Shown here in pieces: positions 56,531-64,000 of a DNA stretch of 64,000 nt. Below the pieces are notes generated by a model. That model saw nothing but the letters and a program-made list of their open reading frames with translations, was not told the origin of the DNA and made no database searches. The translations under genes were made by a program, and so were the position numbers. Origin of the DNA: Dittrichia graveolens (Eukaryota > Streptophyta > Magnoliopsida > Asterales > Asteraceae); assembly GCA_038502395.1 (NCBI GenBank), contig JARJIL010000004.1:38272647-38336646 (forward strand), given 5' to 3'. The first letter of the stretch is position 1; every line of letters starts with the position of its first letter.

Positions 56531-57430
56531 TGTAACACCATTTTTGTAAATAGTAAATTTAGTAAAAATTTGAGTTTTAAAACTACGTGAGTCCATTTGG
56601 AACTAGGATTTTTACTTGTCCTGTTCATTTATTCAAGTAATAACAACCAAACAGCGGAATTTAAAACAAACCCTACAAACTATTACATGTTTCAAATTAC
56701 TGGTTTGGCGAATATATATATATATATATATATACAAAACAAAATCTGCCAAACTCATAACCATTGGTGTTACTCTATTCATGACCGACCATTAAATACA
56801 AGATACCAACAGGGAGTGTTCCTTCCCAAAAGGTATTTACAAGCATCACTAAGCAATCCCATCTCACCAGGCCTTTCTAATCGTTACCTGGGAAAAGGGA
56901 AACAACAACAATATTAGGTATAAATACCTAGTGAGCGCAGACAGGCATAAGTATCAATAAAGAAAGCCACAATACAGGAATAAGCAATTAGTGCTATCCT
57001 ATCACATAGTGGAGTGCTGACAAGATTAGTAAGGGTCATATCTTGCAGGATAGCTAGTCTAGCTCAACAACCCTCTCCGGGGGATCAGACACTACCAACC
57101 GCGCTGGTAGGTGAGCATATAGCGGTTCACCGTGCACGTTACAGAGTCAGAGACTCAATTGGGCTCAGCGAGTAGCCAAATACCCCAACTATTAAGAAAT
57201 GGTAGTACTGCAGAACTTACGACCCGGAATGGCCATCGAGTCACCGTTGATCCCGAACTATGCCCGAAGGCCCCATAGGATCCAGCCATCGGCTGACCTT
57301 AATTACATAGCCAACAAGATGTCCGGACATTCACATACCACATCAATAACTCATTTTGGGTTCAATAGCATGCATGCTTTTAACAATCGGCTCATGTTAA
57401 GCATTATATATCATACCTCATGCACATGTA
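56531..57430 (-). repeat. LTR G fragment, copy in unit 2
   Basis: Starts TGTAACACCA on the plus strand, with a shorter AT microsatellite than in copy 1. Frames at 56597-56917 and 57199-57474 are within this repeat. It is followed by the H-family copia LTR tip at 57431-57583. Confidence 0.5.
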
Positions 57431-57583
57431 TGAAGGTATTCGTTTGGCATAATCAACTAGTAGCGGAAGCATAATATAGAACAAAACTTCAAAGCAAACC
57501 AAACAAATACCTCCCATGGACCAAAATCTAAACACGAAGTTGCAACTAAAACAAAATAAAAAAGATAAAAGGAAAGGTTATAC

Positions 57584-57984
57584 CACAAAGCTTAGCGAGT
57601 ACACTACTTACAACCCAAACACTTCATTAATTAGCACATAACTCATACCCACTACCATAGTAAGTGGCCTAATCGTACCCGCCTGCTAGGACAATCTCAT
57701 CTTACCCGTTGTCGTCACAATGGTCTAACATACCCGACACCGAAGTGTTGGTCTCGTACCCGTTACCAAAGTAGACAGTCTAAACATACCCATTACCGAA
57801 GTAAATGGTCTAATCATACCCGTTACGGAAGTAAACGTTCTAAATATACCTGTTACAGAAGCAAACGGTCTAGACATATCTTTCATGTATCTCATAGCGC
57901 ATTCACATATTTGCACGTGTTCAGTTGCATACACGGTCTATTCAGAGTGTAAGTAAGAATACTCACCTGTCAGCAGACTCGGTT
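57584..57984. repeat. Large tandem unit, partial copy 3 (401 bp)
   Basis: Matches the first 401 bases of units 1 and 2, starting CACAAAGCTTAGCGAG and ending CAGACTCGGTT. After 57984 the sequence is unrelated to the unit. The minus-strand frame here (57725-57934) is LTR F repeat sequence. Confidence 0.9.
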
Positions 57985-57996
57985 CATATGCCTAGT

Positions 57997-58180
57997 ATGT
58001 TCCCAACTCAAAACATATTAAATTCAACTAAAACAAACTCAAGCCAAAGCCACTTGTAAACCGAATGTACACAAGCCAAAGCACATTATTGCTTTAATGT
58101 TCCCAACTCAAAACACATTAAATTCAACTAAAAGAAACTCAAGCCAAAGCCACTTGTAAACCGAATGTACACAAGCCTAG
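57997..58180 (+). repeat. Tandem duplication with 100-bp period
   Basis: A block of about 83 bases starting ATGTTCCCAACTCAAAACA and ending GTAAACCGAATGTACACAAG occurs at 57997 and again at 58097, with only a few differences. Confidence 0.85.
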
Positions 58181-58966
58181 TATGATAGTTCATCACTAGC
58201 TTGTGACTAAAGCTTAGTAAGTGGATTCACAAAGTGACATCTATGCGTACAATAGTTCACGTCTATGAGCCATTGTACTCTCATTGTTTCAAAGAACCAA
58301 ATAAAGTCACAATGCACAAGACTTTGGTTCATATATATAAGTTATCATACTCTTATTTTCTCAAAAGAACCCAAATAGAGTCAATGATGCTTAAATAAAC
58401 CATTATAGTCGATAACGTTCCACTTAACAACACAACAATAACAATTCACCAAGAGCAATATATCACCTAAAATTCCTTGTTACCACCAAACATCAACTTG
58501 AAGAACAATATACCAAGAGTTCTTCCAAGTATGTCAAAATATGAGAAAAGAAACCATGTGACAAACCAAGTTGCTAATTAAATTAACACACTAGTCCATC
58601 ATGTTTCAATATCACTCTCTTAGCTTTGTCACTCCGAAAAATCCACGTTCGTATCCTCCCAATTCTTCTTATAAAGCAATAATTCCTAAGCCCCGGTTTT
58701 ATGAACAGCCAAGTTAGGAGATTATCTTAAATAAAAAGTATATCATGGATACACAATATAAGTAACACAAGCGCTCCCACTAGCTCTGGCATACATCCAA
58801 GTTTAATCTTCCCTTTTGAAAACTCAAATCTATGATTTTCACATTAAAGTGAAGATTACAACCTTGCGATGTTTATTCAAGTCTATGAGGATGCTTTTAA
58901 CGTACAAGACCTTCGGAAAGTCTTAAAACACTCTTCCTCAAAATTCCCATGAAGGAATACGATCTT
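58181..58966 (-). pseudogene. Degenerate copia RT remnant, interrupted by LTR H
   Basis: On the minus strand the end next to LTR H reads KIVFLHGNFEEECFKT, which matches the copia AFLHGNLEEE motif. About 150 bases further, VLLILCIHDILFI resembles LYVDDILLI with the catalytic pair altered to His-Asp. Many stops and a deletion between the two motifs make this a relic. The remainder to 58181 has no clear motif. LTR H inserted within it. Confidence 0.42.
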
Positions 58967-59810
58967 TGTTGGTATATGCCCGTTAGCATGAACGAGTTAA
59001 TAGCACTGCTGATGAAGTATAGGTCTATTAGGTCACACACCAAGTATTGATTCCGGCAACACGATTAAGCAAAAGAGAGGAAAAGGCCAAAATGGGTTTT
59101 GGCAGGATGGTACACGGGCTATGTGGTTGAACACGGGCCGTGTCCAGTCCAACAGGCACAGGGCGTTTTGGCCCAGTTCAAGGCCATGTAGTTTGGGCCG
59201 ACACGGGCCGTGTAGATGAACACGGGCCGTGTCTAGCCTATTAGACACGGGCCGCCTTAGCCAATTTGGGGCCGTGGACTTTGGGCCTACACGGACGTGT
59301 TGATGAACACGGGCCGTGTACGTTCACCATAACAGCAAAATTAACATATTTAAACTCTCATTTTAATGTGATTAAGTGTATGTTAATGCTATGCTACGGT
59401 TTTAGTGCCAGAGAATAGTCTCTTGGGTGGTTCAAGTGATTAGTTCATGTTCATATTCTCTTCTAGTTCTTCTTCTTGGTGATCAAGTTTGATGCACAAG
59501 AGAAGGTGTTATACACATTTTGATTATTGTTTTGGTGTCCAACGCCGACCTACTATCATTAGGGAATCAAGTGTGCTTGGGGTGGACTACTCTAGAGGAA
59601 TTCTTGCTTGAATTCTACACACTTTGACAAAGAAGAAAGCTTTTGTGATCTTGCATTGTGGTATAATCTTTCTTCTATCTTGATTATTATATTTTAGTTG
59701 CAACTTCATGATTATATGTTGATCCATGGGAAGTATTCGTTTGCTAGACTTTGTTTTTGATCTATACTATGCTTCCGTTGCTACTTGTTTTGTACAAACG
59801 AATACCTTCA
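58967..59810 (+). repeat. 5' LTR of copia element H (about 844 bp)
   Basis: Starts TGTTGGTATATGCCCG, the usual start of one group of copia LTRs, and ends AATACCTTCA one base before a primer-site-like TGGAATCAGATCC. The 3' tip has the CCATGGGAAGTATTCG and ATGCTTCCGTTGCTACTTG blocks also present at 37823-37975 and 57431-57583. The first third contains the ACACGGGCCGTGT cluster. No 3' LTR is seen in the window. Confidence 0.7.
59105..59325 (+). repeat. ACACGGGCCGTGT palindrome cluster in LTR H
   Basis: Seven full or partial copies of ACACGGGCCGTGT in about 220 bases, several as GATGAACACGGGCCGTGT. ACACGG and CCGTGT are reverse complements around a central G, so each copy is a near-palindrome. 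The GC content and CpG density far exceed the surroundings. The minus-strand 71-codon frame at 59033-59248 is generated by this cluster. Confidence 0.85.
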
Positions 59811-59811
59811 A

Positions 59812-59824
59812 TGGAATCAGATCC
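59812..59824 (+). other. Primer-binding-site-like sequence of H
   Basis: TGGAATCAGATCC differs from TGGTATCAGAGCC at two positions. Its place right after the LTR end supports the call. Confidence 0.6.
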
Positions 59825-61392
59825 GTATCTAACATGGCTTTGCACTATCGAGTCTAAAAAAACCATATAAAAAAATGTTTTTGTAAGAAAATTGTTTTCG
59901 TGAAGGCTTTTGTTGGACTAAAAATTGATATATTTGTAGTCTCCATAATATTTTAGTTTTTATAATTATATATTTGTTGTAACTTGGCATGAAGTGTACA
60001 CAAATATATACTTATAAATGTATATATGAATATGCGTTTCAAATTTGGTTTAGTACACTAATGCATATGTACAAGGATTGTCTTTTTGTGCCTTTGGTGT
60101 TTTAGACAATCTTAACTAATATATATATATGTATATATATACATATATATATATTTGTATCATGGTTTTGTGTGGCACACCATGTTTCATTTTGTTACGT
60201 TTGGTTAATTCGGTAACATGATATGCCCTAGACCTATGTGTTGTGGTGGTTGATTAATTTGGTTTTTGGCGTGCTGTATTGTTGTAATATTATTTATTTA
60301 TTTATTTGTTGGTGCGGCTTGCACGCCGTTTTTTTGATTCCTTGTATTTGTATAAATAGTCTAGGAATGCGACCTGCGTGTCGTTTATATATATTCTATG
60401 TATTTGTAACTAGTATAGAATATGAACCGGAGATGTCAACGGGAGTCATGATGATGACGTCTTGGCAAGAAGGAGTCAACACGCTATCGGAGGTGTTGGA
60501 TTCAGTTGGTGCTCACCCAACAAGACATTAGGTTTTGGCCTTATTTTCCCCGTTGTGGCTCACGGGGAAAACGCATAGGATTTTTGGGCATGTTACCGAA
60601 TTATATTAATTTGCGTGGTTGTATTTTATTTTCTATGCATGGATTAGGATTCGCATGCTAGATAATTTTTTCTTGAAAATTAAATAACATACAACGTTTG
60701 TTAAAATGGTTAACAATCTCGCGCGAATAGAATTGACAATGAAAATATAAAGATGGTATTATATTTAAAAGTGCTTAAAATCATTTTGACACTTACTTTG
60801 TTAATTCACAAAAGGTTTTTATAAACCGGAAACAAAATCCCGTTTTTCAAAACGTAAATCACGCACCATCCGTAAGATGACACCACCCGAATCTAAGGAA
60901 TCAAGGATGATTGTCGAGCTAAGCACGAGTTATTCCTTGCGTAGTTGTGTGGAAGGTGAGTGGGGTAACTCGCATGATTGGTTGTCGAGCTAAGCATAAG
61001 CCGATTAATGGTCGAGAGTGCCACCCATGTGTCTTGTCGGACGATTTACACTTTTGGTATATAATTCTTGATTAGTTGTCGAGCTAAGCACGAGCTAAAC
61101 AAAAATTATATATTGAGATTGGTGTAAGGTAGGGATCAAACATGCCAACCGACATGATGGATATCAATGGATCCCGCAAGTGTCTAAGAGTTGTAATAGA
61201 GATTACAATTGGTAAAATGATTACCGGCCTAGATAGCTTCGCCACGTGATCCGCGGTAAACCCGTCACGGTGCGAGGTGAAATAAAGTTCTTAGCCCTTG
61301 TTAAAATAATTGTTTTTCTTAAACATATGGGGTAATTATCTTTAACAAGGTTTATCTAAACTAACCAAAACTCATATTATTGTTATTTATAG
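59825..61392 (+). other. Untranslated leader of copia element H
   Basis: About 1.6 kb without a convincing gene. It holds a perfect 38-bp AT palindrome at 60118-60155 and three GTCGAGCTAAGCA repeats (60915, 60983 and 61078). The 97-codon frame at 60238-60531 shows no recognised domain. Such a long leader suggests other insertions or fragments are mixed in. Confidence 0.45.
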
Positions 61393-62334
61393 ATGTCAAA
61401 ACATAACAACACCACGTCAAACATATCACTTCGTGTGTTCCTAGAAAGGGAGAAACTTACAGGGGTGAACTTTATTGCATGACTTAGGAAATTGAGGATT
61501 GTCCTCCGCCATGAGTCAAAGTTTCACATCCTTGAGGAACCATTTCCAGAGCCACCTGCTACCAACGCGACTTGGGCCATCCGATACGAATATGAAAAAC
61601 GTATTCAGGACGCGCACAATGTTGCCTGCCTCATGTTGTCCACTATGAGCTCGGAGTTACGAAAGCAGCTCGAGCATATGAGTGTGTACAATATGTTAAA
61701 CAAGCTCAAGGACATGTTCCAACAGAAAGTTAGGCAGGAACACTATGAGTGTGTTAAAAGCCTAGTCGGTTGTAGGATGCAGGAGGGCGGGAATGTAAAT
61801 CTCCACGTCCTTAAGATGAAGGTGAACGTGGACCAAATGGAGAGGTTAGGATTCCTATTGGGAGAGAGCTCGCTGTGGATATTGTACTCCAGTCTATGCC
61901 GACATCATATGATAAGTTTGTCACAAACTATCACATGCATGGAATGGAGAAATCCTTAAGCGAATTGCATGGCATGTTGAAGTCTGCGGAGTCTGACATG
62001 GCCAAGCATAACTCCACCTCATCCATTCCCGTCTTGGGTTTAAGAAAACAAAAGAAAAGGAAGGAGAAACCGGCCCTAAAAGGATAGGTTGGAGTTTCCA
62101 AGCCTAACCTTCAAAATTAAGTCGAAGGACATAGAAAATGTGTCTCAAGAAGAGACTCAAGAAAATGTGGTTTGCTACTTCTGTGGAAGATTTGGGAATT
62201 GGGGCCGTCACGCCTGCCCTACGTACCGTGAGGATATAAAACTTCTAAGGAAAGAGAGATTTAACTTTCCATCCTCAGGTACGTTCATGATTCATTGCTA
62301 TTCTTCTATAAGCTGGGTTGTTGACTCGAGCTGA
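61393..62334 (+). pseudogene. Element H: copia Gag with protease start
   Basis: Copia Gag in several frames: FLEREKLTGVNFIA, LRKLRIVLRHESKFHILEEP, ACLMLSTMSSELRKQLE, the VDIVLQSMPTSYDKFVTNYH segment and ELHGMLKSAESDM. A knuckle-like CYFCGRFGNWGRHAC follows (His changed to Asn and spacing off). Then GTFMIHCYSSISWVVDSS, in which WVVDSS corresponds to WVLDTG of the protease. A TGA near 61480 replaces Trp, and frameshifts lie near 61865 and 62090. It is a different copia lineage from A and J. Confidence 0.85.
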
Positions 62335-63146
62335 TTGACTTACGTTTGTCACAAATTTGTTTGGTTACAAAGTGTAGGTTCTTGTTGGAATGAAGAAAAG
62401 CATGAAGAACCGGATCTCGGACGAGGAAACTAGGGTGATTGGTCTCTAAGAGAAGATAAGGAGATTTGATCTCCCTTTTGTTGCCGGTTTATTTATTACT
62501 TTATTTTATTGCCTTGCTTGGCAAGTAACATTTCTTTGTATGCTTGTTTTTGAAAACGATGGACATAGTTTTGAAGTCTTAAGATTTCATGTAGAAATTT
62601 TTAATATTGTTTGTCCAAAGTTTATTCATGTCATAACTAATGTGTTGTTTTGCCCTGTGTGGCACACAACCATACATTTGATGACGATGAGTTTATTCTT
62701 AAAATATGAAATTTGTTATGAAAACTTGTTGTGAGATACTTGTTGTATTCTAAATTATCCATGTCACGGCATACACAAGGTTTTGTTACAAGTAATAAAA
62801 TATTCATGAATAATTGATTCTGAATCAAAAATAGTTTGGATGAGTTATCTTTGTGTGATAGTCAGCTTTACCACATAAACAAGAAATATATCACCTAGAT
62901 CCATGTGGTTGGGATCTCGAGATAGTTTAGCCTTGGGCTAAAAGTTTAGTGTTGATCTTGTTTATTAGGCTAAGATGATTATGAGATTCTTCACCGGAGT
63001 TTGTGATAGGATTGAATGCTTGTTGGATATTGATCACACTTCTGTGGATAATCCATTCAAGCACATCACAAAGAATAACGAAAGAGGAACTTCTTCGTCC
63101 CTACCTTGATGGTAGTAGTTGCGAGACGTTTATTAGTTTAGGTATG
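62335..63146 (+). pseudogene. Probable decayed continuation of element H pol
   Basis: Little is recognisable. At about 62850-62900 a frame reads LCDSQLYHINKKYIT, similar to the LWHCRLGHINKKRI motif of copia pre-integrase domains, which fits the distance from the protease. The frames at 62540-62828 have no recognised domain. No RT, RNase H or 3' LTR follows before LTR I starts. Confidence 0.35.
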
Positions 63147-63281
63147 TGTAATACCCGAACTTCCAAAAAATAAATAAAAGAATATTTATTGAGAAATGGT
63201 AAATTATATTGGATTTTGAATTTAATTGTGATATATGTTAAAGGGTTACGGGCTTCAATGGATAATGAGTATTGGACTAGT

Positions 63282-63313
<32 letters not shown>

Positions 63314-64000
63314 CGTTATTGGACTAGATAGGTGAGTGGTGTTGGTTTTATGATTCTTGGGCCCAATCTATGGGTAATGTGGGCTTAGGCCTTATCACAA
63401 GATATATATAAATGAGATTAGGGCACAGCCCCCAACATCACAAACTTCACTTTGCATTCAAACACTGTTCCATTGAGTGAGAGAGTCAGTGTGTGTGTGT
63501 GTGAAAAACCACGAAGGGAGGAAGAAAAGGATTCAAGAATCACTAGAAACTCAAGGAATTTTTGAGAGAATCATCAGGTAATGATTTCTAGCTTGAGTTA
63601 TAATCTGGGTTTCTTGGGGTTTTGGGTTTATGAAGAACAAGAGAAGGAAATTTGAGTTATAAGCTTCAATACTTGATACAATGCATTTAAATCTTGAAGG
63701 AAGTGTTTAAATGAATGGAGAAATGTTTTGGAACAAAAATAAAACGATTTGGTTAAGTTTTGAAAGAGTTTGATTTTGGCTATGGAGTCTGGGTTTTTGA
63801 AAATGATGAACTGATGAAGAAGAAGGACCTTATGCGACTTTCAGCATAAGTCGTGCGACTTATGCTGGAAAGTCGTGCGACTTTATGTTACCCCATGCGA
63901 CTTTCGCATTGGGAAGGGGACACCCCATGTGACTTTCTGTTTTGTTCCATGCGACCTTCGTATGCTGGGTTTGTGTAACACCGTGATTTTGAGAACCAAA
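63147..64000 (+). repeat. LTR I: 5' part of a Tekay-like gypsy LTR (runs off window)
   Basis: Starts TGTAATACCCGAACTTCC. TATA box TATATATAAAT at 63403-63413 is followed by GAGATTAGGGCACAGCCCCC, which parallels TATAAATAGAGAATTAGGGC of D. The CACTGTTCCATTGA block and GGCTATGGAGTCTG are shared with D. From about 63830 GCGACTT motifs begin. At 63974 TGTAACACCG may start another LTR inserted in the array. A GT microsatellite lies near 63293-63313. Confidence 0.78.

Larger units (their letters stand above)
37976..57583. repeat. Large tandem unit, copy 2 (6.1 kb plus the 13.5-kb element J)
   Basis: Homologous throughout to 31825-37975. Removing element J and one 5-bp target duplication leaves 6,145 bases, against 6,151 in copy 1. 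Parts: LTR F portion 37976-38843, SINE head 38850-38919, Helitron-like end 38963, element J at 40402-53859, Helitron 54125-54592, spacer, LTR G 56531-57430 and copia tip 57431-57583. Confidence 0.92.

Noticed and set aside
60238..60531. 97-codon plus-strand frame with hydrophobic N-terminus
   Set aside because: Composition is AT-driven, it lies in the copia H leader, and no homologous domain is recognised.

Overview
This window is nuclear DNA of a flowering plant. Evidence: one R2R3-MYB gene with the standard three-exon plant structure, plus plant-type LTR retrotransposons (Sirevirus-like Ty1/copia and Tekay-like chromovirus Ty3/gypsy), MULE-derived MITEs, Helitrons and a CACTA end. The retroelement flavour suggests a eudicot, perhaps an asterid such as Asteraceae, but the family is only a guess. 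No rRNA, functional tRNA, CRISPR or prokaryotic feature was seen.

Layout. 1-4561: minus-strand Sirevirus-like copia element A (integrase to 5' LTR), inserted in a gypsy-type LTR (K, to 6392), which itself lies in the decayed pol of copia element C (to 7829). 7830-19435: the only low-copy gene island, with the MYB gene at 10746-12203 surrounded by small DNA elements: a CACTA end, Helitrons, a TRIM-like remnant, two related 9-bp-TSD MITEs, a hAT-like MITE and a 1.5-kb MULE-type element. 19436-31399: three-level nest. Minus-strand LTR E holds gypsy element D (20991-31143), and D's 5' LTR holds a truncated copia fragment B.

31825-57984: a roughly 6.15-kb block of LTR and Helitron debris repeated in tandem (copy 1, copy 2, and a 0.4-kb partial copy 3). 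Copy 2 carries a complete 13,458-bp Sirevirus-like element J (40402-53859) with an ATTAT target duplication; copy 1 preserves the uninterrupted empty site. J has gag, protease, integrase, RT/RNase H and, after pol, a further reading frame of about 1,250 codons of the env-like type. 57985-64000: a copia RT remnant, copia element H (5' LTR with a GC-rich palindrome cluster, then gag), and the start of another Tekay-like LTR (I).

Only the MYB gene looks intact and host-encoded. Every retroelement polyprotein is broken by stops, frameshifts or deletions, so any movement would need proteins supplied in trans. The most informative observations are: the env-like locus of J and its lack of visible envelope features; the two oppositely oriented TCAGCTGA palindrome arrays in J; the empty site in the paralogous tandem copy combined with LTR divergence higher than unit divergence; and the chimeric 5' LTR of D. 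Percent identities quoted are by-eye estimates.
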